Below the pieces are notes generated by a model. That model was not told the DNA's origin, ran no database searches, and saw only the letters and a program-made list of their open reading frames with translations. From Dehalococcoidia bacterium (lineage in GTDB: Bacteria; Chloroflexota; Dehalococcoidia; Bin125), in NCBI GenBank assembly GCA_022825265.1, contig JAJDXE010000001.1:124001-188000 (forward strand): a DNA stretch of 64,000 nt, written 5' to 3'. How positions within the stretch are numbered: position 1 is the first letter of the stretch; the number at the start of each line of letters is the position of its first letter. The translations under genes and the position numbers were made by a program. Positions 18,255-25,711 of this stretch are shown here, piece by piece.

Positions 18255-20288
18255 TCAGACTTTGAACTCGTGCCGTTGTTCGACGATCCGGAAGAGGATC
18301 TTGTCGCTGGGCGACTGCGAGGGGAACGAGTTGATCAGCCGCTTGGGGGGCTTGGCGCCGAACTCAAACTTGAAGTAGTGGGCCAGCATCAGCACGTTGA
18401 GGGCCAACTGGACCTCGGACCAGCGGAAGCCCATGCAGGCGTGGGTTCCCAGTCCGTAGGGGGCGTAGGCGGTGCTGAGGTGTTCGTTGCGGGGCGGGAG
18501 GTAGCGGTCGATGTCGAACTTCCAGGGCTCGGGGAAGATGTCCTCCATGTAGTGGGAAGCTGTCGAAGCGACGACGACGCGGGCGCCGACCGGGAGCTCG
18601 AAGCCGTCGACGACGCAGGTGTTCATGATGTTCTTCATCGCCATGGCGACGATTGGGTACATGCGCAGGGTTTCCATCAGCAAGCGATGGGTGACGTCGA
18701 TCCGGTCGGGGCGGATTGATTCTCCGTCGGCGTTGCCGTCGGCGAAGAGCGCGTCCGCTTCGGCGGTGACTCGCTCGTACAGGTCGGGATGCGAGAGCAT
18801 CGCGTACATGGCGAATCCGAGTTGGTCGCCGAGGTACATGCTGGCCATCAGCATCGTGCCGAGGGGCAGGTTGAGGTCGGACTCGGGCAGGAACTGGGGG
18901 TCGCTGGCGTTGATTCCGAGGTAGCCGTCTGCGACATCGCGGGGCTTGCCCATTCGCTGAGCGGGCGTGTGGGTCCGCTGAACGCGCGCGATCAAATCGG
19001 TGACGATCTTCCCGTTTCGTCTCACACCCGGCATCTTGAGCATGAAGTCGGGCAAGACCTTGAGCAAACCGACATTGAGCGCGCGCACCTTGTAGTCGAT
19101 CACCTGATTGATGATGTCCTGGGTCTCGGTGCTGATTAGCAACGGCGAGATCTGCGTGTTCATCAGCTCGCGGAGGTTGGTGCAGGCCTTGATGTTGTCG
19201 CCGACTTGCCAGGTCGCCATATGTTTGTGGGCGTTGTTCTGGACCTCGTCCAACCGATCGGTCAGGGCTTCACGAGAGTATGAGGGCGCCATGGCCTTGC
19301 GGTAACGGAAGTGGTCGGCGCCGTCCATGGAGTGGATTGAGCGGGAGACGCCGTAGATTTCCTCAAGCTTCTGGAAGTACTCCTTGGCACGGAAGTACAT
19401 GCGGCCGTGTTTGTGAGCCCACTGGTTGGTCTCGGGGCTGGCCAGGTAAAAGGTTCGTTCCTTCTGGAACGGCGGGGTGATCTCGAAGACCGGGCCGTGT
19501 TTGGCGGCGAGCTCGGCGAAGAGGGCGGGGAGGTTGCCTTCGCGCATGTGGCGGTTGAAGAGCAGGTCGCGCAGGGGAGCCCTGGGAACGGGTTTGGTCA
19601 GGGGCGGATGCTGGAGCAGGGGCGTGGCGACGCTCTGGGTGACGGCGTTGCCGATCGAGCGGCCGATCTCGTCGAGGTTACTGATGAACTCGATCCGGGC
19701 GCGCGACTGTTCGTCGAGCTCGAACATGTAGCCGAAGACGCCGCAGGCGTTGACAAGGCTGATGATGATCATGTCGCGCGGGTCGGGCAGTTCGTTTTCG
19801 AAGATGACGCGGCTGATGCGGGTGCGGACGAAGTCGACGACGGAGCCGTCGCGGGAGCTCATGTACTCGTCGAGCTGGCCCATGTTTGGCGCGAGGGTCC
19901 AGAACTCGCCGGCGTGGTGGCGGAGGATTTGCTTGTCGACCAGGTGCTCGAGGCGTCGGTCGATGATGGTTTCGGCGCGTGGGGCGAGGCGTTCGACCCA
20001 GTACTGGACGTTGTGCTGCTCGGATTCTCCGGCGATTTCCTTGAGGATTGGGTCGAGGACCGGGTCGCCGGTCGGGGTGTTGTCGAGCAGGATGAGCGAG
20101 TCTGGGTCGGAGTCGAGGCGGGACATGAGCGAGAGCTGGGCGATGGCGGCGCCGGCGAGGGTACAGTTCAGGGCCCAGCCGGGGACCTGGTAGAAGAAAC
20201 CGCTCTCCTCGTTGAGCAGCATGAGGATGAGGTCTTCGGTGAGGCTGAGGGTCTTGGTCGTGGCGGTATCTGCCGTGGCGGTGGTCAT
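18255..20288 (-). CDS. GPP34-domain - cytochrome P450 fusion protein
   Basis: About 677 residues from the ATG at 20288 (a GTG at 20339 would add 17). Residues about 10-215 look like a GPP34 (GOLPH3-like) domain: LTEDLILMLLNEESG, an ALNCTLAGAAIAQLSL helix, DNTPTGDPVLDPIL and a WVERLAP...RLEHLVDKQIL block. In eukaryotes this fold binds phosphatidylinositol-4-phosphate; bacterial versions are of unknown role. From about 240 on it is a cytochrome P450: ETLR (E539, R542) is the ExxR motif, and PYGLGTHACMG holds the haem-ligand Cys at about 618. The I-helix region LGTMLMASMYLGDQLGF lacks the usual acid-alcohol pair. No redox partner is adjacent. Confidence 0.88.
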   Translation of the reverse strand: MTTATADTATTKTLSLTEDLILMLLNEESGFFYQVPGWALNCTLAGAAIAQLSLMSRLDSDPDSLILLDNTPTGDPVLDPILKEIAGESEQHNVQYWVERLAPRAETIIDRRLEHLVDKQILRHHAGEFWTLAPNMGQLDEYMSSRDGSVVDFVRTRISRVIFENELPDPRDMIIISLVNACGVFGYMFELDEQSRARIEFISNLDEIGRSIGNAVTQSVATPLLQHPPLTKPVPRAPLRDLLFNRHMREGNLPALFAELAAKHGPVFEITPPFQKERTFYLASPETNQWAHKHGRMYFRAKEYFQKLEEIYGVSRSIHSMDGADHFRYRKAMAPSYSREALTDRLDEVQNNAHKHMATWQVGDNIKACTNLRELMNTQISPLLISTETQDIINQVIDYKVRALNVGLLKVLPDFMLKMPGVRRNGKIVTDLIARVQRTHTPAQRMGKPRDVADGYLGINASDPQFLPESDLNLPLGTMLMASMYLGDQLGFAMYAMLSHPDLYERVTAEADALFADGNADGESIRPDRIDVTHRLLMETLRMYPIVAMAMKNIMNTCVVDGFELPVGARVVVASTASHYMEDIFPEPWKFDIDRYLPPRNEHLSTAYAPYGLGTHACMGFRWSEVQLALNVLMLAHYFKFEFGAKPPKRLINSFPSQSPSDKILFRIVEQRHEFKV

Positions 20289-20339
20289 CGGTACGTCTCG
20301 CCGGAACTCGCTGGGTCGGGGATGTTCGATATTGCACAC

Positions 20340-20686
20340 TCCAGCGTAAGCCAGCGGGGTTCATCGAGATGATTTTGGGGGCCGGGTTCAGCGCAACATA
20401 ATCAGCGGTGTGTGATTGGGCTGAAAAAAGAAATCGGCGGTTTCAGGTTTCGGGGAGAAATTTTTTCGGGGGCTGTTCGGGCACGATCTCCCGCGAAACA
20501 CTGGGGATCGTGGGGGTTTGGGCTTTCAGGTTCTTTCAGCTTTTTTCAGGTTTCTTCAGGGCTGTGTTGGACGGTCCTGGACGGACTTGTTCGGTCCTGG
20601 ACGATTTTGGACGGTCGGTGTTCGGTCGTGGGCGGGATTTGGTTGCTGGTGGATGGTGGTGTTTGGGTGGGCGGATTGTGGCCAAC
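20340..20686. other. Non-coding stretch, C-poor on the plus strand, with degenerate short repeats
   Basis: No gene is supported here. Base composition differs from the surroundings: the plus strand is rich in T and G with runs such as TTTTTT and GGGGG. Two families of short repeats are visible: TTTCAGG-type repeats at about 20440-20565, and GGACGGTCCTGGACGG/GTTCGGTC-type repeats at about 20569-20635. The stretch lies between the end of the restriction enzyme gene and the start of the P450 fusion, both leftward, so it must contain a terminator for one or a promoter for the other, though I cannot point to either. Confidence 0.6.
20525..20566. repeat. Phased A-tract repeat (possible bent DNA)
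   Basis: On the minus strand the motif CCTGAA with a following A run recurs four times at 9-11 base intervals (CCTGAAGAAA, CCTGAAAAAAG, CTGAAAGAA, CCTGAAAGCC). A-tracts repeated in phase with the helix turn are the established pattern of intrinsically curved DNA. It lies about 240 bases upstream of the P450 fusion start, where it could influence transcription; that role is inference. Confidence 0.45.
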
Positions 20687-21262
20687 CTATCTGATTGGCC
20701 CATTGATCTTCTTCCCCTCGAATAGCCTCACGGCGTCAATCTGCTCGAAGGTCTCCTGGCGCAACTCGGCTATGAGGCTGTTGAACGCCTCAGATGTTGC
20801 GACCAAGCAGGCGTCCAGTTCGGTCATGTGCTCCTTCACCATCCGCTCTTTCATGCGCTTGGCCTCGCGTCTGTCAAGCGTCACCAAGTAGCAGCGCGCC
20901 GCCGGGTACACGCCCTTTAGGATCACGGCCTCCAGGTAGGATTGCTTCCAACGTTCGCGCAGTGAGGTCTTCAGCGAGAACGACACTGGACGGTTTGGTG
21001 ACTGGTAGAGCAGGACATCGAAGTCGATGATCGAGCGCGGCGTGAAGCGAACCTGATAGTAGAACGGGGTGATGCCTTCTTGCTTCAGCACCTCGCAGAG
21101 CGCTAGCTCGAACAAGCGTCCCCTACCGCTTGCACTATCAGGGAATCGCTCTTCAACCTGCCCGATGAAGTTGGATGGAGACCTATATCTATCAATATCC
21201 GCGACCAGCCGAATGTAGTGTTCCAAGCTGCCTATCTGTGAGCCAATCAGGAGGGATTCCAC
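20687..21262 (-). CDS. Type II restriction endonuclease, PD-(D/E)XK-like
   Basis: A 191-residue soluble protein directly behind a DNA methyltransferase gene, overlapping it by 16 bases, which is the classic restriction-modification layout. The middle holds an IDFDVLLY strand at about 105-112, then a SFSLKTSLRERWKQ segment at about 121-134. The Asp, followed after about 15 residues by a x-L-K, fits a PD-(D/E)XK nuclease core, and KTSLRERWKQ is a motif I associate with type II restriction enzymes. The N-terminal half is probably recognition or helical. Recognition sequence is unknown. Function rests mostly on context plus this core. Confidence 0.75.
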   Translation of the reverse strand: MESLLIGSQIGSLEHYIRLVADIDRYRSPSNFIGQVEERFPDSASGRGRLFELALCEVLKQEGITPFYYQVRFTPRSIIDFDVLLYQSPNRPVSFSLKTSLRERWKQSYLEAVILKGVYPAARCYLVTLDRREAKRMKERMVKEHMTELDACLVATSEAFNSLIAELRQETFEQIDAVRLFEGKKINGPIR

Positions 21263-22167
21263 GGCCGGCCCTCCCTGTAAGCGCTCAGCCGCTCCTCGTA
21301 CAGCGTCCTGTACGTGGGGCTGTGGTCGTTCAGGTAGTAGGGCAGGCCGAGAGACTCGGCGGCAATGCCGATTGTGCCGGATCCAGCGAACGGATCGGCC
21401 ACTGGTCCGTCAATCGTTTTGACCATCCGCTCAGCAAGCGCCAACGGAAACGGTGCGGGATGTGGATTGCCCGTCTCGAACGGAATGCGCCACACGTCCC
21501 CCCACTTGCGCATCTCTCCCAAGTGTCGGGCAGGTAGCCGCCATTTGTTGCCCGCAATCACGTAGATCAGTTCGTAGATAGGCGGGAAGATGCTGGGAAC
21601 TTTGCCGCCCTGGTTGTTGCTGCTGCCCCTGTTCCAGATGATCGTCTGGCGCACAGGGAAGCCTTCGATGATCCTTTGGCGGCGATCCTCACCGAGGTTC
21701 TTAATCCGCCTGCCGATGTTGTAGAGCACCACGCCTTCGTCGCCGACCGCCCGCAACGCCTCCGTGATGAAGCGCCGCTGCCAGTCAACATAATCGTCGT
21801 TGGGCAGATTGTCGTGATGCAGGTCGTAGTCAGACTCCATGAGGCGGCTGCTCGGCCAGTTGGTGGAAGCACCGTTCTTGTTTCGGCCCCTGAAACCCTT
21901 GTTGTACGGGGGTGACGTCGCGACGCCACTCAAGAACCCGTCTGACATCTGCTTGAGAAACGCGATCGCGTCCCCGACGGAGTAGGAATTCTCGCCAAGG
22001 AACGAGGGTGGGCACGGACCGTTCGAAGGACGTTCCTCGGACATCTGCAATGGGAGCTGCTGCGTCAGTACCTGAGACATCGGCGCCGATTCCCCGTTGT
22101 TGCTCGATTGGGCCTTCAGCGCGCGCTTGGGCGTGCCGGGGCTGCGCAGTTCCCTAGCTTCGGGCAT
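21247..22167 (-). CDS. Type II DNA methyltransferase (N4-cytosine/N6-adenine, beta-type order)
   Basis: About 306 residues from the chosen ATG at 22167. The catalytic motif IV is ATSPPYNKGF, whose SPPY form is typical of N4-cytosine enzymes. The AdoMet-binding motif I, DPFAGSGTIGIAAE, comes near the C-terminus, so motif order is IV before I (beta type). The target-recognition part lies between them. I preferred 22167 to the ATG at 22209 because a GGAG site stands six bases upstream of 22167 and a TATAAT hexamer overlaps the 22209 region. It protects host DNA from the adjacent endonuclease. Confidence 0.9.
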   Translation of the reverse strand: MPEARELRSPGTPKRALKAQSSNNGESAPMSQVLTQQLPLQMSEERPSNGPCPPSFLGENSYSVGDAIAFLKQMSDGFLSGVATSPPYNKGFRGRNKNGASTNWPSSRLMESDYDLHHDNLPNDDYVDWQRRFITEALRAVGDEGVVLYNIGRRIKNLGEDRRQRIIEGFPVRQTIIWNRGSSNNQGGKVPSIFPPIYELIYVIAGNKWRLPARHLGEMRKWGDVWRIPFETGNPHPAPFPLALAERMVKTIDGPVADPFAGSGTIGIAAESLGLPYYLNDHSPTYRTLYEERLSAYREGRPWNPS

Positions 22168-22173
22168 GCCGGT

Positions 22174-22203
22174 CTCCAATCTCGTGTTGGCGATCAGATT
22201 ATA
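22174..22203 (-). promoter_or_regulatory. Candidate -10 box and ribosome site of the methyltransferase gene
   Basis: On the minus strand TATAAT occupies 22203-22198 and GGAG 22177-22174, six bases ahead of the ATG at 22167. No good -35 hexamer is seen at 16-18 bases, so the promoter may be weak or controlled. Confidence 0.4.
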
Positions 22204-22309
22204 GTACATATGGGCCGGCGTTAGGCTCGCGCAAGTTCAAATGGGGGATAACTCCGCTCCGAGACATTGCGGCCACTACTCAATTCAAGCCCCCAATAGA
22301 AGAACAGCC

Positions 22310-22330
22310 CTCAATCCGCGCCGGATTGAG
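22310..22330. other. Perfect 8-bp hairpin between the tRNA and methyltransferase genes
   Basis: CTCAATCC and GGATTGAG enclose a five-base loop (GCGCC). It is downstream of the leftward tRNA-Lys genes and upstream of the methyltransferase. In the leftward direction only a weakly T-rich tail follows, so it may be a terminator of the tRNA transcript or an operator; neither is proven. Confidence 0.4.
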
Positions 22331-22527
22331 AAAAGCAGGCTGCGCCACATGCGTCTCAACAGCGAGGAAAGAGTTTCCTGCTTGGAATCGATCTCGGCAG
22401 GCGTGTCTGCTTGAAGGCGAGCGATTCAAGGCACAGACCGTGATCGGCAAGCACTCGTTGGAGCCGAGAATACGGGGGCCACCTGCGTGATTGCGACATC
22501 GCGTCGGGAGCTCACAGGCCTGTTTGG

Positions 22528-22600
22528 TGGGCCCTCTGGGAATCGAGCCCAGGACCTTCGGACTAAAAGTCCGCTGCTCTGCCCACTGAGCTAAGGGGCC
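22528..22600 (-). tRNA. tRNA-Lys(UUU), degenerate second copy
   Basis: A 73-nt cloverleaf with anticodon TTT in the loop CTTTTAG and a genome-encoded CCA end (22525-22527). Compared with the copy at 22886 it has a C3-C70 mismatch in the acceptor stem, T54 changed to C in the T loop (CTCGATT), and G for A at position 38. These changes hit conserved positions, so it may be a decaying duplicate or a functionally altered tRNA. The upstream flank (AGTTTAGG-type) is also shared with the other copy, which points to a tandem duplication. Confidence 0.75.
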
Positions 22601-22642
22601 AGGGCCAGTTTAGGCGGGTCTGGGCGTCGCGGGGATCGGAGG

Positions 22643-22680
22643 GCCCTCACCCTAGTCCTCTCCCTCGGGGAGAGGGGACT
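22643..22680. repeat. REP-like hairpin element
   Basis: The stretch CCCTCACCCTAGTCC followed by CTCTCCC-TCGG-GGGAGAG is a short GC-rich palindromic element of a kind commonly dispersed in intergenic DNA of many bacteria. It sits between the two tRNA-Lys copies. Confidence 0.6.
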
Positions 22681-22885
22681 CGCTATGCTGGGCGCAGGGC
22701 AGGCGAGCGGACGTAGGTTGCGGATGCGCCGTCCACTCGCCCTAGCGCGGGATCGTCTGTTACCGATTCCCGCGCTGCGCCCTACCTTATCGACGACCTC
22801 TGTCCCCGCGCCACTTGCTTGACATGCCGACAGGCGGTTGAGCGACTGAGCCGTCGTGGGCGTACTCCGCGCGGACGCTGAGTGG

Positions 22886-22959
22886 TGGGCCCTCTGGGAC
22901 TCGAACCCAGGACCTTCGGATTAAAAGTCCGCTGCTCTGGCCAACTGAGCTAAGGGCCC
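22886..22959 (-). tRNA. tRNA-Lys(UUU)
   Basis: A 74-nt cloverleaf. The acceptor stem GGGCCCT/AGGGCCC is perfect, the D arm is GCTC...GAGC, the anticodon loop CTTTTAA gives anticodon UUU, the T arm is CTGGG-TTCGAGT-CCCAG, and CCA is encoded. Base pair 27-43 is G-A. It is upstream of the degenerate copy in the same orientation, so both could be on one transcript. Confidence 0.95.
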
Positions 22960-22993
22960 AGGGTCAGTTTAGGGGGGATTCGGGCAGGCGGGA

Positions 22994-23057
22994 CCCCCCC
23001 TCAGCCCCGATCAAGTCGGGGGCAGGCCTGCGGCAGCTCCCCCTGCGAGGGGGAGCG
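22994..23057. repeat. REP-like element with three hairpins
   Basis: Consecutive inverted repeats: CCCCGA-TCAAG-TCGGGG, GCAGGCCTGC, and the perfect 8-bp GCTCCCCC-TGCGA-GGGGGAGC. Compact multi-hairpin elements of this type are known as intergenic repeats in many phyla. It lies about 50 bases ahead of the Gfo/Idh/MocA gene. Confidence 0.6.
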
Positions 23058-23108
23058 GGAATGGAATCGGTAGCCTTGGCGGCACTTGATAGCTGAAAGG
23101 CGACGGCG

Positions 23109-24215
23109 ATGGCGGAGCCTCTGAAGGTTGGCTTGATTGGGGCGGGCGGGATTTCTCGGCAGCATTTGCCCGGGTATCAGCATGATCGGGAGCGAGTGCG
23201 GCTGGCGGCGGTCTGCGATATCCGCGAGGAGGCGGCGCAGGGGTTTGCGGCGGAGGCGGATCTGGGGGCGGATGCGATCTTCACGGATGCTCGGGAGATG
23301 TGCGAGCTGGCGGACATCGATGCGGTGGATATCTGCACGATCCACGACACGCACGCGGAGCTGGCGATTGCGGCGGCGCGGGCGGGCAAGCATGTGCTGC
23401 TGGAGAAGCCGATGGCGATCTCGGTGGACGAGTGCCGGGCGATCGTGGAGGCGACGGAGGAAGCGGGGGTGACGTTCATGGTGGCGCAGCATCTGCGTCA
23501 TGTGCCGAGCTACGTGGCGCTGCGGCGCCGGATCCAGGCGGGCGAGCTGGGGCGGATCTGGTCGGCGCGGACGGACACGTTCCTGACGGCGGCGCTGGAT
23601 GATCCGAACCAGCCGATTGCGCCGCGGGCCGGTTGGTGGGGATTCGACGGCAAGCGGGGCGGCGGCGGAGTGGTGACGCTGCTCTCGGTGCATCACCTGG
23701 ACCTGATGCGGTTCTTCGTGGGCGAGGTGGTGCGAGTCGAGGCTCGGGCGTGGCGCGGGCATCCGAGTTTCACGAACGATGCGGAGGATCGGGCGGTGGC
23801 GACGCTGGAGTTCGCGAACGGTGCGATCGGCACGCTGACGGCGAGCCTGACGAGTCGGGCGCCGTGGCTGTTCCAGACGGTGATCCTGGGGGACGAGGGG
23901 GCGGCGTGGACGCCGCCGCCGGAGGAGAACACGCCGCTGATGTGGCATCGGGTGCCGATGGTGATGACGAGTGCGCAGCAAGAGGGTGAGGAGAGTTTCG
24001 ATCCGGCGACGAGTTTCCGTCCGGTGGATACGAGCGAGGTGTCGCTGCCCACGGAGAATCCGTACGTGAACGAGATCATCCACTTTGCGGCGTGCTGCGA
24101 GGATGGGGCAGAGCCGGTGAGTGGGGGTCGGGACAACCTGGAGACGATGAAGATCGTGTTCGGGGTCTACGAGTCGGCGCAGACGGGTCGTGCGGTGGAG
24201 CTGGACGAGCTCTGA
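23109..24215 (+). CDS. Gfo/Idh/MocA family oxidoreductase
   Basis: A 368-residue NAD(P)-dependent sugar or inositol dehydrogenase-like protein. The N-terminal Rossmann fold has GLIGAGGISRQHLPGY at about 8-23, a CDIREE acidic turn near 35 and the EKPMAISVDEC motif near 98-108, whose Lys is the family's catalytic-site residue. The C-terminal beta-sheet domain includes GGGGVVTLLSVHHLDLMRFF at about 185-204, with the usual His. The substrate is unknown. The stop overlaps the next gene's ATG (TGATG), so the two are coupled. Confidence 0.93.
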   Translation: MAEPLKVGLIGAGGISRQHLPGYQHDRERVRLAAVCDIREEAAQGFAAEADLGADAIFTDAREMCELADIDAVDICTIHDTHAELAIAAARAGKHVLLEKPMAISVDECRAIVEATEEAGVTFMVAQHLRHVPSYVALRRRIQAGELGRIWSARTDTFLTAALDDPNQPIAPRAGWWGFDGKRGGGGVVTLLSVHHLDLMRFFVGEVVRVEARAWRGHPSFTNDAEDRAVATLEFANGAIGTLTASLTSRAPWLFQTVILGDEGAAWTPPPEENTPLMWHRVPMVMTSAQQEGEESFDPATSFRPVDTSEVSLPTENPYVNEIIHFAACCEDGAEPVSGGRDNLETMKIVFGVYESAQTGRAVELDEL

Positions 24216-24802
24216 TGCGGGAACTGGCGATCCTGAGTTTTGTCACGCTGGACGGGGTGATGCAGAGTCCGACGAGTGCGGAGGAGGATCCGTCGGGCGG
24301 GTTCACGGCGGGTGGTTGGGGCGCTCCGTACTGGGAGGATGTGATGCCTCGGGTGTATGAGGAGGCGATGTCGGAGCCGTATGACCTGCTGTTCGGTCGG
24401 AAGACGTACGACGTGTTTGCGTCGCACTGGCCGAGTGTGGGCGGGGACGATCCGGTGGCGGCTCGGCTGAATGGGGGTCGGAAGTACGTGGTGACGCGTT
24501 CCAGTACTCATCCTCTGCCGTGGTCGGAGTCGGTGCGGATTACGGGAGACGTAGCGGCCGAGGTCGCGCGGTTGAAGTCGGAGGACGGCCCGTTGATCCA
24601 GGTGCATGGGAGCGTGGAGTTGATTCAGACGCTGATTGGGCATGACTTGATTGATGAGTATCGGTTGTGGACGTTTCCGGTGGTGGTGGGATCGGGTAAG
24701 CGGTTGTTCGGAGACGGGTCCGTGCCGGGCGACCTGAGCCTGGTGCGGTCAGGATCGACAGGGAGTGGGGTGGTGATGTCGGTATATCGGCAGGTACCCT
24801 AG
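24215..24802 (+). CDS. Dihydrofolate-reductase-family protein (RibD C-terminal-like)
   Basis: A 195-residue protein of the RibD_C/bacterial DHFR-like fold. It starts RELAILSFVTLDGVMQ, then has DLLFGRKTYDVFASHWP at about 61-77, KYVVTRSS near 97, IQVHGSVELIQTLI near 130 and the closing DEYRLWTFPVVVGSGKRLF at about 149-167. Such stand-alone proteins are NADPH-dependent reductases of mostly unknown substrate. The ATG at 24215 overlaps the upstream stop. The stop shares a CTAG with the convergent hydrolase stop. Confidence 0.92.
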   Translation: MRELAILSFVTLDGVMQSPTSAEEDPSGGFTAGGWGAPYWEDVMPRVYEEAMSEPYDLLFGRKTYDVFASHWPSVGGDDPVAARLNGGRKYVVTRSSTHPLPWSESVRITGDVAAEVARLKSEDGPLIQVHGSVELIQTLIGHDLIDEYRLWTFPVVVGSGKRLFGDGSVPGDLSLVRSGSTGSGVVMSVYRQVP

Positions 24803-25686
24803 CTTCTCGTGTGGTCGAGGATGGCGGGGATGACGGTGTCCCAGGTGCCTCGGGGGATTTCGTGGCCGACTCCCTGGAGGGTGAGCAGGGTGGAGCCGTT
24901 GATGGCGGCGTGGAGCGCCTGGCCGTGGTCGTAGGGAAGGATGGGGTCTTCGTCTCCGTGGATCACGAGGGTGGGGAAGTCGAGCTGGTCGAGGCGGTCG
25001 TGCCAGCGCTCGGACTGGGCAATGGCGGGGCCGTGATTGAGTGAGCTGGGGAAGCTGATCGCGCGGTCGATCTCTTCGGCATAGACCTCTGGCGGCGTGC
25101 CGTCGTCCGGATATCCCGATCCCGCCAAGACCTTGAACATCTGAATCCGGTTGGCGAGCACGGCGTCTCGGTCGGAGTAGTCGAGCTCTGCGCTGGAGGC
25201 GATTGCGGCCAGGACTTCCGGCGTTGGTGGGGAGAGGGTTGCTGCGCCAGCCTCGCCTTCCATGGCGTCGAGGACGGCGTTGGCGTTGGGCGTGGACATG
25301 ATCGGGGTCAGGGTCAGCACCCGTTCGGGATGGTTGAGACCGATGAGCTGGGTGATCATCCCGCCCATGGAGGCTCCGATGATGTGCGCTTTGTCGATGC
25401 CGTAGGCGTCGAGCACGGCGGGGCCGTCGGCGGCCATGTCGTCGATGGTGTAGTTCGGTTCGCCCGGCGGGCACGAGGTGGTCTTGCCGGTGTCGCGGTT
25501 GTCGTAGCGGATGACGAAGCGTCCGCCGTCGGCCAGACGCTGGCAGAAGTCCACCTCCCAGAGCAGCATCGAGGCGCCGGCGCCCATGACCAGGAGGATG
25601 CAGGGGTCGGCTGGGTCGCCGAATGAGTCGGTGCAGATGTCGATGCCGTTGCCCTCGATCATTCGCTCGCCGTGGTGGGTTGCCAT
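24799..25686 (-). CDS. Alpha/beta hydrolase
   Basis: A 295-residue alpha/beta hydrolase. The nucleophile elbow is GASMGG (Ser near residue 106), the oxyanion strand is ILLVMGAGASMLLW at about 30-43, the acid is in VIHGDEDPILPYDHG near 235-249, and the late His is in LQGVGHEIPRG near 270. It resembles aclacinomycin-methylesterase or haloperoxidase-like hydrolases. GGGAGAGGCGAC precedes the ATG. It sits 25 bases downstream of the CoA-transferase gene on the same strand, so they may be cotranscribed. Confidence 0.93.
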   Translation of the reverse strand: MATHHGERMIEGNGIDICTDSFGDPADPCILLVMGAGASMLLWEVDFCQRLADGGRFVIRYDNRDTGKTTSCPPGEPNYTIDDMAADGPAVLDAYGIDKAHIIGASMGGMITQLIGLNHPERVLTLTPIMSTPNANAVLDAMEGEAGAATLSPPTPEVLAAIASSAELDYSDRDAVLANRIQMFKVLAGSGYPDDGTPPEVYAEEIDRAISFPSSLNHGPAIAQSERWHDRLDQLDFPTLVIHGDEDPILPYDHGQALHAAINGSTLLTLQGVGHEIPRGTWDTVIPAILDHTRS

Positions 25687-25711
25687 GTCGCCTCTCCCTT
25701 GCCGTTCGTTG

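Noticed and set aside
22528..22959. The two tRNA-Lys copies as att sites of an integrated element
   Set aside because: Both copies are full length and no integrase lies between or beside them within the window, so tandem duplication is simpler.
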